Shown here one piece after another: positions 1 through 7,188 of a stretch of 25,381 bases of DNA; position 1 is the first letter of the stretch; the number at the start of each line of letters is the position of its first letter. The DNA is taken from positions 1-25,381 of the forward strand of contig JANWHO010000006.1 in the NCBI GenBank assembly GCA_025450375.1, in the 5' to 3' direction. The DNA comes from Chloroflexota bacterium. Its GTDB lineage: Bacteria > Chloroflexota > UBA5177 > JANWHV01. The notes beneath the pieces are model-generated. The model was not told the origin of the DNA. It did not search any database and saw only the letters and a list, made by a program, of their open reading frames with translations. The position numbers and the translations under genes are program-made.

Positions 1-29
1 ATTCCCTCCACTTATAGTAACGTAGGATC

Positions 30-49
30 CGGCACTTTGGATCTATGTG
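30..49. repeat. 20-bp direct repeat, copy 1
   Basis: Twenty bases match positions 18655-18674 in the same orientation with one mismatch (19/20). Both copies lie just downstream of the 3' end of a minus-strand gene: the subtilase here and leuS at the other copy. No transposase or longer homology accompanies either copy. It could be a dispersed short repeat, a remnant boundary of an insertion, or chance. Confidence 0.4.
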
Positions 50-66
50 GAATTATCGATTGGCTT

Positions 67-94
67 ATAGGAGCGTCAAGATCCCGTCTCCTAT
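67..94 (-). terminator. Possible operon-end hairpin
   Basis: Seven-base arms ATAGGAG (67-73) and CTCCTAT (88-94) are perfectly complementary around a 14-base loop. They overlap the stop codon of the subtilase, the last gene of the minus-strand RiPP operon. No U-tract follows, so this is a weak intrinsic terminator at best. It may instead be a 3'-end stabilising hairpin. Confidence 0.3.
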
Positions 95-909
95 CACCCA
101 AGCCGCACGTTCGCCGCGAGTGCCCGCAGGATAGCCTTGATGTGGAAGGTCGTCAGGCCCGGATGCTTGGCCAGGATCCGGGTCACGATCCCCGTGATGT
201 GCGGCGCGGCGAAACTGTTACCCGTAGCCGTGATCGTGCTGCCGTTCGCCCAGGCCACTCGCACGTCGATTCCCGGTGCCCCAAACTCCACCGGCGGCTC
301 GGGATTATAGTAAAAGCAATACGGATCCTGGCTGTCATGGGAGGCAACCGAGATCACCGAGGCATATACCGAAGGAAAGCTCGGGATCGGCATGTTGTTG
401 GCGGCCGTCACCAACATCACGTTGCGGAAGTAGGCCAGGTCTGCCAATTCATGGAAGACGCCGAAGAAGTCCTTTTTGGTGGTGCCCAGACTCAGGTTGC
501 AGACCTGCATCCCCTGCTCGATCGCCCAGCGGAGCCCGGCCGCGAACACCACGCCCCGCCCGGTCAGCCCCGCGCCCAGCACCTTCACGCTGTAGATCTC
601 GCAGTCTGGGGCGATGGCGCGGATCACGCCCGCGCAAGCGGTGCCATGCCCGTAGGAATCCGCATGTGGCTCGGCATCATACACCATCCCGCCCTCTTCC
701 TCCCGAATCGTCATGTAGCCCTGAACACCGCCCACCGCCGGATGATCCGCGTCGACCCCACTGTCGATCACCGCGACCTTCATCCCTCGGCCGCTGCTGT
801 CGCCCCAGGCCCATTCCGGGGTGAGGTCATCCAAGCGATCGATCGGCGCCAATCGGCGCAAACCCTCCGGCGCGAATTGGCGGCTATAGGCGGGACGCTG
901 CCCGTTCAT
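94..909 (-). CDS. Subtilisin-like (S8) serine peptidase, putative RiPP leader peptidase
   Basis: This is a 271-residue S8 peptidase with all catalytic elements: Asp49 in AVIDSGVD, His88 in YGHGTACAG, an oxyanion Asn near 171-172 (TAANN) and Ser232 in TGNSFAAPH (GNS rather than the usual GTS). The length is that of a bare catalytic domain. There is no signal peptide, prodomain or anchor, so it looks cytosolic or exported by another route. The ATG at 909 was chosen because it overlaps the TGA of the GAF gene (ATGA), giving translational coupling; the upstream in-frame extension only runs antiframe through the GAF gene. In lanthipeptide clusters S8 enzymes (LanP type) remove leader peptides. The exporter here lacks a C39 peptidase domain, so this enzyme is the best candidate for maturation. 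The peptidase call is firm; its substrate is inferred from context. Confidence 0.9.
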   Translation of the reverse strand: MNGQRPAYSRQFAPEGLRRLAPIDRLDDLTPEWAWGDSSGRGMKVAVIDSGVDADHPAVGGVQGYMTIREEEGGMVYDAEPHADSYGHGTACAGVIRAIAPDCEIYSVKVLGAGLTGRGVVFAAGLRWAIEQGMQVCNLSLGTTKKDFFGVFHELADLAYFRNVMLVTAANNMPIPSFPSVYASVISVASHDSQDPYCFYYNPEPPVEFGAPGIDVRVAWANGSTITATGNSFAAPHITGIVTRILAKHPGLTTFHIKAILRALAANVRLG

Positions 910-1781
910 CGCCACGACACCAGATCCATCCGGGAGTCCGGTCGCTGCCGGAGATAGGTGGCGAAGCCGCGCAGGATGGTCTGGCATGCCGTCAGTTCCG
1001 CCTCTCCTTGCCAGCTGATCTCCCGCACAAGTTCGGCCAGCTCCAACGCTCGCTGATACACCGCGTCCTCCTCCAGTTGCCCGGCGAAGGCGCGCGCCTG
1101 GCCACGTAACGTTTCCCGCTGCTCGGGGGACAGGCCGCCGAGCGACCGCAGCACCTCGCCCACGAGTCCAGCCAAATTCTGATGGGTGCGTGACTGCTCG
1201 ATCGCGACGGCGGCCAGGTTGGCGAACATACTCAGGGTGTCGGTGTCCATCATGCTGAAAGAGGCACTGCCCTCCTTGTCCAGCAATTCCAGCACCCCGA
1301 TGATCTGGTCGCTGTAGAACAGCGGCACGCACAGGATGTTCCGCGGCGTATAGCCGATGCTTTGCTGGATGTCGGAGGCGCGGCGGGGGTCGTTCGCCAC
1401 GTCGGAGATCGCCATCGGCTGACCGCTCACCGCGACGAGGCCGGCGATGCCATGGCCCAGCGGCACACGGAACTTCTTCACCTCATCAGCCTTCTGGCCC
1501 AATGCCACCTCGAATACCAGTTCCTCCGTCTGCTGATCGATCAGGAAGAGCGAGGCCGCCTGGGCGCCGATCACCCTCGCCGCCGTCTCCACGATGATCT
1601 CCAGCAACTGGGCGTGGCTCACTGGGGTCGCGATGGCGCCTACCGCCGCGGCCAGCGTGAGCGCCTGCCGCAAGTCGTCGGCGCCGCGCGCATCATCCAG
1701 CCGTCGTTGCAAGCGCTCGATCTCCCGCTGCTGGCGCGCGACCGTCTCGTGCGCCTCGGCCAACGGATCCTGCTCACCCAT
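906..1781 (-). CDS. GAF-domain sensor protein in RiPP operon
   Basis: The 291-residue protein has a short N-terminal coiled coil (about residues 5-33, rich in Glu/Arg/Gln heptads), one GAF domain (about 60-205) and a helical C-terminal tail. GAF features include the AASLFLIDQQTEELVF strand pair, the GIAGLVA loop, a VPLFYSDQIIGVLELLDK strand and the closing helix ending in AVAIEQSR. There is no kinase, HD-GYP, GGDEF or DNA-binding domain, so it is probably a stand-alone sensor or adaptor. GAF domains commonly bind cyclic nucleotides or small molecules; the ligand cannot be read here. It starts 38 bases after the exporter stop, with a GGGAG ribosome-binding site six bases before ATG, and its TGA overlaps the subtilase start. 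A partner role with the exporter's cNMP-binding domain is only inferred. Confidence 0.85.
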   Translation of the reverse strand: MGEQDPLAEAHETVARQQREIERLQRRLDDARGADDLRQALTLAAAVGAIATPVSHAQLLEIIVETAARVIGAQAASLFLIDQQTEELVFEVALGQKADEVKKFRVPLGHGIAGLVAVSGQPMAISDVANDPRRASDIQQSIGYTPRNILCVPLFYSDQIIGVLELLDKEGSASFSMMDTDTLSMFANLAAVAIEQSRTHQNLAGLVGEVLRSLGGLSPEQRETLRGQARAFAGQLEEDAVYQRALELAELVREISWQGEAELTACQTILRGFATYLRQRPDSRMDLVSWR

Positions 1782-1819
1782 ACTTCTCTCCCGCCGTCCC
1801 TTTCAGGTTCGAACGCGCA

Positions 1820-4762
1820 TCACGCAGGCAGGGCAACCGCGCCGGCCGGCACATGCGATAACTCACGCAACATCGCGCGCCGACCGGCGACAGTCTCTTC
1901 GAGCGTTTGCCGTACCGCGGGCGCATCCTCGAGCAACGCCTGGAAGTCGGCCCGTGCAAGGCTCAGCAATTGCACCGGAGTCAGCGTCCGAACCGTGGCG
2001 TTGCGCGGCTCATCGCGCAGCAAGGCTATCTCACCGAAGTAGTCACTGGCGCCCAACACGTTGACGCGCCGCTCGGCGCCGCCCGCGCCGACCACCACCT
2101 CGACCTCGCCGCGCGCGATGATGTAGAGGGTATCACCGGGTTCGCCCTGCCGGACCACCTCCACGCCGGAGCCGTACCGCTCCTGCGTCAATTCGCCGGC
2201 AAGCGCGGCCAGCCCTTCCTGTCCGAGCGCCGAGAAGAGGGGGATAGCGCGTAGATGCTCCACCCGCACGCCCATCGCGCGCCGTCCCCCTACCGGCAGC
2301 GCATGTCCCATCTGCTCTTGGTACAGCTGCTGGTAGAGGCCGTCCACCTGAAGCAATTCCTCGGGCGCACCCTCCTGCACCAGCCGGCCGCTTTGCAGGA
2401 CCAGCACGCGGTCGGCCATTGCCGCGACGGCCATGCGATGGGTGATACTGATCGTGGTCCTTCCTCTGGACAGCGTCTCCAGCGTGGCCAGGATCTCGCG
2501 CTCGGTGGTCGCGTCGAGTGCGCTGGTTGCCTCGTCCAGGATCAGGATCCGTGGATCGCGTACGATCGCGCGCGCGATGGCCAGCCGCTGACGCTGGCCG
2601 CCGCTCATCAACACGCCGCGCTCGCCCAGCACGGTGTCGTAGCCGTTCGGCAGGGTGGCAATGTAGGCGTCCAGCCGAGCCGCCTCGGCGGCGGCCCGCA
2701 CCTCGGCGTCGGTTGCCTCAGGCTTGCCGACCGCGATGTTCTCGCGCAACGTCGTGTCAAAGATGAAGGTATCCTGGAAGACGAGACCGATCCGCGCCCG
2801 CAACGATGCCAGCGTCACGGCGCGCAGGTCTTGCCCGTCGATCATCACCGCGCCCTGGGCGGGGTCATAAAAGCGCATCAGCAGGCTCACCACGGTGCTC
2901 TTGCCGGATCCGGAGGGGCCGACTATGGCGACGTGCGCGCCGGCCGGGATCGTCGCCGTGAGATCCTGCAGGATCGGGCGCTCGCCGCCGTAATGGAAGC
3001 TCACGTGGTCGAACCGGAGTGCCCCGCCGAACGCCGGCAGCGCGACCGCGTCAGGCGTATCGGCGACGTCGATCGGCTCGTCCAGCAATTCCGCGATCCG
3101 CTCGGTCGAGCCTGCCGCGCCCTGTATCGCCTCCAGCGCCTCGAAAAGACTGGAGATCGGCCCGAATACGGAGGGTAACAACCCGATGAAGGCGAGCAGC
3201 GTGCCCACGCTCAGACTACCCTTGATCGCCATGTAGCCGCCGATTCCGAGCACCATGATCTGGGCTAGCGTGGTCGCCAGCGCCGTGCTGATCTCGAAGA
3301 GCGCCGCGAAGATCACCAGCCGAAGGATAGCCTTCAGCAGCAGGCCCAGGCGCGTGCGGAAGGAGGTAATCATCCGCTCCTCCAGCCCATACGCTTTGAC
3401 GACCGCGTGTGCCGAAAGGTTCTCCTGGGTCATCGTCGCCACTTCGCCTACCAGCTTCTGCCGCAGGCGGCTGGCGCGGCCGAACCGCACGCCCAGCAGC
3501 AGGAAGCTGAGCACGAACAGTGGCAGCACCAGCAGGCAGAGCACCGCAAGCAGCGGGCTGAGTGTAACGATGGTGATCGATGCCGCTATCGCGACCAGCG
3601 TCTGATAGAAGCCAACTCCGGACGCCTGTGACAGCGCGCCCTGCACCACTTGCATGTCGCTGGAGAAGCGGGCCATAATGTCGCCCACCTTGGCTCTGCC
3701 GTAAAAGGCGTGTGAGAGCCGCTGCAGGCGCGAGAACATCCGCTCCTGCAGGGCCAGCAGCACCTGTTGGTTCACCAGGGTATTGACATAGACTCGCCGT
3801 ACGCCGACCAGCATATTCAGGAGATAGACACCAACCAGCGCCGCGGTAAAGGCGGCCAGGCGCCCGAGGTCGCGGCTGGGGATCACCGTGTCGATCAGGT
3901 ATTTACCCGAGAGCGGGATCGCCAACGTATAGGTGAGCCCGAGCAGCATCAGCACGATAATCTCGACCTCGCGCTTCCAGTGCGGCCGGAAGAACGGCAG
4001 GAGATACCCGAAGAACGTGCTGAAGGCGCCGCCCGATGCCTGCTTGCTCATCGCTCCGCGCCAAGCCTCTTCCAGGGCGCCGAGCGGGCGCTGGAAGGCG
4101 CCGTTGACGGCCTGATCCGGCCGGGTGGCGTCGTAGGTGCGGAGTAGCGTGGCGACCGGCGTGCTCCCGAACGCTTCCAGCAGGTAGGCCACAAAGGTGG
4201 TTGCCGCGTTCAGGTAGGCGGCACGGGCATCACCCTCCAGATGCGCCGCATCCGCGGGCAGGATGGAGAGCATCTGGCCGGACCGAAGCCGCTCGCGGAC
4301 CCAGGCTACCGTGTCGTTGAGGGCCGGGCCGCCACCGCTACGTCCCGCGACGATCCCCGCGAGACCATCCAGGAAGAGCGTGGCGGATCCCGCTTGCTCC
4401 CCGAACCAGCGCGACGCCAGATGGTACACGAGCGCCTGGACGATTCCCGCGTCCGGCTGTTCCGGGCTGATCAGGCATATGATCGCCATGCCTGCCGCCC
4501 GCTGCCCGGGAAGCCTGGTGGATGCCGCCGCCGGGAGCGCCGCCAGCGGATCGCTCAGGTAAAGAATGACCCGATCGTCCGCGGTCTGCGGCGGCTCGAG
4601 CAGTCGCCGGCACACCTCAATCGCCGCGTCCGCCTCGCGCGCAACCGAGGGAGCCTGCTTGGCCGCATAGGAGCCCTCTTGCACTCGAATGGTCGCGTAC
4701 TTTCCCTGCACGTCGCGCCAGTCCTGGCCGGCGCTCTTCTCCTTCTCCAGCGTGTCTCTCAT
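1820..4762 (-). CDS. ABC exporter with N-terminal pseudo-peptidase-like domain and C-terminal cNMP-binding domain
   Basis: This 980-residue half-transporter probably exports the modified precursors. Residues 1-240 form a soluble domain resembling gluzincin (MA-clan) peptidases, but the HExxH position reads ALVYH (110-114) and the EGLA position reads DGLA (132-135), so it is probably non-catalytic. The six-helix membrane domain spans about 265-555. The ATPase has Walker A GPSGSGKS (615-622), signature MSGGQ (719-723), Walker B ILILDEA (739-745) and the H-loop in SITH. Residues 836-965 form a cyclic-nucleotide-binding domain whose phosphate cassette keeps FGE and PRNATV. The ATG at 4762 has GGAG four bases upstream; a GTG at 4819 would add 19 residues without a convincing ribosome site. 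NHLP/Nif11 bacteriocin transporters also carry cNMP-binding modules, but normally with a C39 peptidase. The export role is well supported; the N-domain assignment is tentative. Confidence 0.93.
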   Translation of the reverse strand: MRDTLEKEKSAGQDWRDVQGKYATIRVQEGSYAAKQAPSVAREADAAIEVCRRLLEPPQTADDRVILYLSDPLAALPAAASTRLPGQRAAGMAIICLISPEQPDAGIVQALVYHLASRWFGEQAGSATLFLDGLAGIVAGRSGGGPALNDTVAWVRERLRSGQMLSILPADAAHLEGDARAAYLNAATTFVAYLLEAFGSTPVATLLRTYDATRPDQAVNGAFQRPLGALEEAWRGAMSKQASGGAFSTFFGYLLPFFRPHWKREVEIIVLMLLGLTYTLAIPLSGKYLIDTVIPSRDLGRLAAFTAALVGVYLLNMLVGVRRVYVNTLVNQQVLLALQERMFSRLQRLSHAFYGRAKVGDIMARFSSDMQVVQGALSQASGVGFYQTLVAIAASITIVTLSPLLAVLCLLVLPLFVLSFLLLGVRFGRASRLRQKLVGEVATMTQENLSAHAVVKAYGLEERMITSFRTRLGLLLKAILRLVIFAALFEISTALATTLAQIMVLGIGGYMAIKGSLSVGTLLAFIGLLPSVFGPISSLFEALEAIQGAAGSTERIAELLDEPIDVADTPDAVALPAFGGALRFDHVSFHYGGERPILQDLTATIPAGAHVAIVGPSGSGKSTVVSLLMRFYDPAQGAVMIDGQDLRAVTLASLRARIGLVFQDTFIFDTTLRENIAVGKPEATDAEVRAAAEAARLDAYIATLPNGYDTVLGERGVLMSGGQRQRLAIARAIVRDPRILILDEATSALDATTEREILATLETLSRGRTTISITHRMAVAAMADRVLVLQSGRLVQEGAPEELLQVDGLYQQLYQEQMGHALPVGGRRAMGVRVEHLRAIPLFSALGQEGLAALAGELTQERYGSGVEVVRQGEPGDTLYIIARGEVEVVVGAGGAERRVNVLGASDYFGEIALLRDEPRNATVRTLTPVQLLSLARADFQALLEDAPAVRQTLEETVAGRRAMLRELSHVPAGAVALPA

Positions 4763-4865
4763 CGAACTCCGCCTGTCTGGTGGGCTGTCGCTGCTATCCC
4801 GGTGCCACCCGTGGGCCACACAACGATCCCCAGCTATCTGATGTGCCTATCATACTACGCGCGAT

Positions 4866-4905
4866 GCCCGGTAGCCCTGAGACTGTTGCCCCAGGGCTAT
4901 CGGGC
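4866..4905 (-). other. Strong intercistronic hairpin between precursor A1 and exporter
   Basis: GCCCG plus TAGCCCTG (4866-4870 and 4872-4879) pair with CAGGGCTA plus CGGGC (4892-4899 and 4901-4905). That gives 13 pairs with one internal mismatch and a 12-base loop. It lies about 40 bases after the A1 stop, inside the 182-base gap before the exporter. No U-run follows. It is likely an RNA-processing, stability or attenuation element separating highly expressed precursor genes from the machinery genes. Confidence 0.55.
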
Positions 4906-4944
4906 GCGTATGCTCATGCGTCTATGGCACGCGGCCGGTCGACG

Positions 4945-5190
4945 TTACAGCCGGGTGATAGCGCACTCGGTGAACCAGCAGGTGGCTACAATGCACATCG
5001 CGTAGCCCCGCACTTCGCCGCCGCTCTCCTGTGCCAGCTCCTGGGCGGCGTCGCTGGGGATGCCGGCCGCCTCGAACGCGGCGGTGGGATCGGCTTTCAA
5101 CTGCTCCCTGAACGCTGGGTCGGACTTGGCTCGGTCGATTACCGTCTCGGCCTTGGCGCGCAGACCCTGGATGTCTTGATTCGTGCTCAT
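4945..5190 (-). CDS. RiPP precursor peptide A1 (Nif11/NHLP-like leader)
   Basis: The 81-residue peptide has a charged helical leader containing the SDPAFREQLKADPTAAFEAAG segment typical of Nif11/nitrile-hydratase-like leaders. A double glycine (57-58), a conserved EVRGY motif, and a hydrophobic tail with Cys66, Cys71 and Cys76 plus Thr70, Thr74 and Thr79 follow. This arrangement is that of a lanthipeptide-type precursor whose Thr residues could be dehydrated and captured by Cys. The ATG at 5190 was chosen because the leader homology with A2 begins there, and both genes have the same AAAGGTAG element 8 bases upstream; an ATG at 5241 would add 17 unrelated residues. A1 is a near-copy of A2 at 5701-5946. 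It is the last precursor before the exporter. The exact cleavage site is not known; after GG is a guess. Confidence 0.88.
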   Translation of the reverse strand: MSTNQDIQGLRAKAETVIDRAKSDPAFREQLKADPTAAFEAAGIPSDAAQELAQESGGEVRGYAMCIVATCWFTECAITRL

Positions 5191-5247
5191 CGCTGTAGCT
5201 ACCTTTCTTCGTACTACTCTCGTTTCGCCGGGTGCTCCCACTCAGCA

Positions 5248-5307
5248 TGCCCACGTCTTGGGCACAGGGGAGGAGGACGGATGACTTGTTTCCGGTTCAG
5301 CCCGGAA
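5248..5307 (-). other. Small hairpins between precursors B1 and A1
   Basis: Two short inverted repeats lie in the 150-base gap. TTCCGG (5290-5295) pairs with CCGGAA (5302-5307), and TGCCCA (5248-5253) pairs with TGGGCA (5259-5264). The first begins about 34 bases after the B1 stop. They may modulate mRNA stability between precursor cistrons. No promoter was recognised here. Confidence 0.3.
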
Positions 5308-5340
5308 CACCAGATAGGGCATGTTGATCGTGTGACCCGT

Positions 5341-5598
5341 TTACCCGACCGTGAGATTGCAGGTGGAGGTGAACAGGCAACTGATCATGCATCGTGCATA
5401 GCCGGCCACCTCGCCACCCAAACCCTCCTCGCGCATGAAGTCGGGGATCGCCACCTCCGGCACCCCCGCCGACTTCAACGTCGCCTCCGGATCACTCGTG
5501 AGTTGGTCGCGGAAGCTCTGGTCCGACTTCGCCCGCGCCACGACAACGTCCAACTTGCCGCGGATCTGTTCGAACTCTTGCGGTGACACCGTGCTCAT
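5341..5598 (-). CDS. RiPP precursor peptide B1 (Nif11/NHLP-like leader)
   Basis: The 85-residue peptide starts at an ATG with AAAAGGAG seven bases upstream. Its leader carries the AKSDQSFRDQL and DPEATLKSAG elements of the Nif11/NHLP type. A GLGG motif (59-62) and EVAGY precede a hydrophobic core with Cys70, Cys74 and Cys80 and hydroxy residues Ser73, Thr77, Ser78, Thr79 and Thr83. The core differs from the A type (TSTC then NLTVG, versus TEC then AITRL) but has the same cysteine spacing. It is nearly identical to B2 at 6819-7076. A and B may be the two halves of a two-component product or two independent products of one synthetase. Conserved spacing and context make the precursor call strong; ring topology cannot be read from sequence. 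Confidence 0.88.
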   Translation of the reverse strand: MSTVSPQEFEQIRGKLDVVVARAKSDQSFRDQLTSDPEATLKSAGVPEVAIPDFMREEGLGGEVAGYARCMISCLFTSTCNLTVG

Positions 5599-5669
5599 CC
5601 GTAACTCCTTTTCCTACAATTCCTCATAGCCTCAGGGGCTTGCCCATCCGTGGTTCTGACCGGTTCAGC

Positions 5670-5685
5670 GGCCATGCATATGGCC
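5670..5685 (-). other. Short palindromic hairpin downstream of precursor A2
   Basis: GGCCAT (5670-5675) and ATGGCC (5680-5685) form perfect six-base arms around GCAT, 16 bases after the A2 stop and upstream of B1. It resembles in position the hairpins following the other A- and B-type precursor genes. Confidence 0.3.
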
Positions 5686-5700
5686 CGTAACAGACATGTC

Positions 5701-5946
5701 TTAGAGCCGCGTGATGGCGCACTCGGTGAACCAGCAGGTGGCCAGGCACCTTGCGTATCCCCGCACCTCGCCATCGCTCTCCTGTGCCAGTTCCTGGGCG
5801 GCATCACTGGGGATGCCGGCCGCCTCGAACGTCGCCGTGGGATCGGCCTTTAGCTGCTCGCGAAACGCCGGGTCCGACTTGGCGCGGTTGATCACCGTCT
5901 CGGCCTTGGCGCGCAGTTCCTGGATGTCTTGCGGATTCATGCTCAT
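5701..5946 (-). CDS. RiPP precursor peptide A2 (Nif11/NHLP-like leader)
   Basis: The 81-residue paralogue of A1 shares most of the leader (from QDIQ through AQES). DG replaces GG at 58-59, followed by EVRGY and a core with Cys67, Cys71 and Cys76 and Thr70, Thr74 and Thr79. The last 13 residues are identical to A1; the first ring spacing is one residue shorter (C-x3-C rather than C-x4-C). The ATG at 5946 is preceded by the same GAAAGGTAG element at the same distance as in A1; an in-frame ATG at 5940 is an alternative. It sits 67 bases after the RibF-like gene. Loss of the double glycine in one paralogue argues against a strict C39-type GG cleavage, consistent with the absence of a C39 domain in the exporter. 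Confidence 0.87.
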   Translation of the reverse strand: MSMNPQDIQELRAKAETVINRAKSDPAFREQLKADPTATFEAAGIPSDAAQELAQESDGEVRGYARCLATCWFTECAITRL

Positions 5947-6013
5947 CGTTGGGCCTACCTTTCTTCGTGTTGCTACGTTTCCGGCGGATGTTCCCATCCG
6001 ACATGCCGCCGTT

Positions 6014-6814
6014 TCAAGCGGAGGCGAGATGGGCGCGCGCGTGGTCCCCTGGCCCGGCCTGGAAGGCCAAGTAGGGTATGCGCCGATCCGGCCAGTGCAG
6101 ATCAGCCCAACCGCTGCCCACATCGACCAGGGAAACCTCGATCGCCGCGCCAGTGGGCTGTGCCGCGGGGTGAGCGAGCGGAAGGGCCTGATAGGAGCCC
6201 GGCGCCCAGGCCATGCGCAGCGTGGCCCCGCGCGGGCGGCGACGCACCGGTACGCGTCCGACCGCCATGCTGGCGGCCACGATCTGGCCCTCCGCCAGGC
6301 GCGCGCGCACCTCGATGGGATGAGCGGCGGGGTTGCCGGATGTTTCCGCCCGCTCCGCGGCGGGAGGCGGGAGCAGATGTACGGCGATACCCCGCTCCGC
6401 CGCAAGCTCGGCAACCATCTCCTGCGATCCGTTGGGTCCGCGGCCGAGCGACTGTTTGGCGCCCAGCCACAGTTCGGCAAGTTCCGCATGCTTCCCGACC
6501 AGGTCGAAGAATTCGCGCGCCCCCGTGGCGATGTCGCCTTTGCGGAAGCGCAGGTGGAGCACGGCGTCGATCCCTAGTGCCCTCAGCAATTGTGCGCGTG
6601 TATGTACGTCATTGAACACCGGCCACAGCTCGCGGTTCCAGACAAACCGGGCCGGATCGGGGTCGATCACCACCGCCAGCGAGGACAGCCCCCGCCGCGC
6701 GGCCTGGCACCGCACCTGCTCGAACAGCGCCCGGTGCGTGACCGTGAGCGGATCCCATACCCCCACCACGCCGATCGCCCGACCCTCCAGGCGCCCGTAC
6801 ATCCGTGCGTCCAT
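6014..6814 (-). CDS. RibF-like (FAD synthetase family) nucleotidyltransferase homologue, degenerate motifs
   Basis: The 266-residue protein resembles bifunctional riboflavin kinase/FAD synthetase. Residues 14-34 (VVGVWDPLTVTHRALFEQV region) match the nucleotide-binding GxFDGVHxGH motif, LAVVIDPDP (46-54) matches the tFdPhP strand, and the LRALGIDAVLHLRFRKGD segment and IEVRARLAEGQIVAASMAVGR match the stretch around ISSTRIR. The first His of HxGH is Thr (TVTH) and ISSTR is not kept, so normal FAD synthesis is doubtful. The C-terminal 80 residues resemble a shortened kinase-type barrel. The start lies four bases after the B2 stop, implying translational coupling. Its position between precursor genes suggests a role in product modification or a lost/repurposed cofactor function, such as an adenylyl- or cytidylyl-transfer, but this is inference. 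A housekeeping ribF is less likely in this context. Confidence 0.65.
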   Translation of the reverse strand: MDARMYGRLEGRAIGVVGVWDPLTVTHRALFEQVRCQAARRGLSSLAVVIDPDPARFVWNRELWPVFNDVHTRAQLLRALGIDAVLHLRFRKGDIATGAREFFDLVGKHAELAELWLGAKQSLGRGPNGSQEMVAELAAERGIAVHLLPPPAAERAETSGNPAAHPIEVRARLAEGQIVAASMAVGRVPVRRRPRGATLRMAWAPGSYQALPLAHPAAQPTGAAIEVSLVDVGSGWADLHWPDRRIPYLAFQAGPGDHARAHLASA

Positions 6815-6818
6815 GCGC

Positions 6819-7076
6819 TTACCCGACCGTGAGATTGCAGGTGGAGGTAAACAGGCAGCTGATCATGCATCGTTCATAGCCGGCTACCTCGCCGCCCAGA
6901 CCCTCCTCGCGCATGAAGTCGGGGATCGCTACCTCCGGTACCCCCGCCGACTTCAGCGTCGCCTCCGGATCGCTTATCAGTTGGCCGCGGAAGCCCTGGT
7001 CCGACCGCGCCCGCGCCACGACCGCGTCCAGCTTGCCGCGGATCTGCTCGAACTCCTGTGGTGACACCGTGCTCAT
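6819..7076 (-). CDS. RiPP precursor peptide B2 (Nif11/NHLP-like leader)
   Basis: The 85-residue paralogue of B1 differs at only a few positions: D18A, K24R, S28G, D31G, T34I and A68E. The core has Cys70, Cys74 and Cys80 with an unchanged TSTCNLTVG tail. The ATG at 7076 has AAAAGGAG upstream, as in B1. It lies 112 bases after the synthetase stop and four bases before the RibF-like start. Conservation of the core against drift in the leader suggests selection on the mature product. Together with A2 it forms a second A/B pair, interrupted by the RibF-like gene. Confidence 0.88.
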   Translation of the reverse strand: MSTVSPQEFEQIRGKLDAVVARARSDQGFRGQLISDPEATLKSAGVPEVAIPDFMREEGLGGEVAGYERCMISCLFTSTCNLTVG

Positions 7077-7188
7077 CTGCTACTCCTTTTCTCCTATGCG
7101 ACGTTGCTATCCCCAACATTCTGCCCATCGGTTATGCGCGACCCCTGAAGCGATCACCCCCTTTCGATAGCTCTGCCCCTCGAGCACG

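Noticed and set aside
37..957. 306-residue plus-strand frame opposite the subtilase
   Set aside because: It is a GC-rich antisense shadow of a gene with clear catalytic motifs, and has no recognisable domain.
910..1332. Upstream in-frame extension of the subtilase to residue 412
   Set aside because: It runs through the GAF gene in another frame and has no family similarity; the ATGA overlap at 906-909 gives a natural start.
5701..6489. 262-residue minus-strand frame ending in precursor A2
   Set aside because: Only the last 81 residues are the precursor; the upstream part is a shadow of the RibF-like gene.
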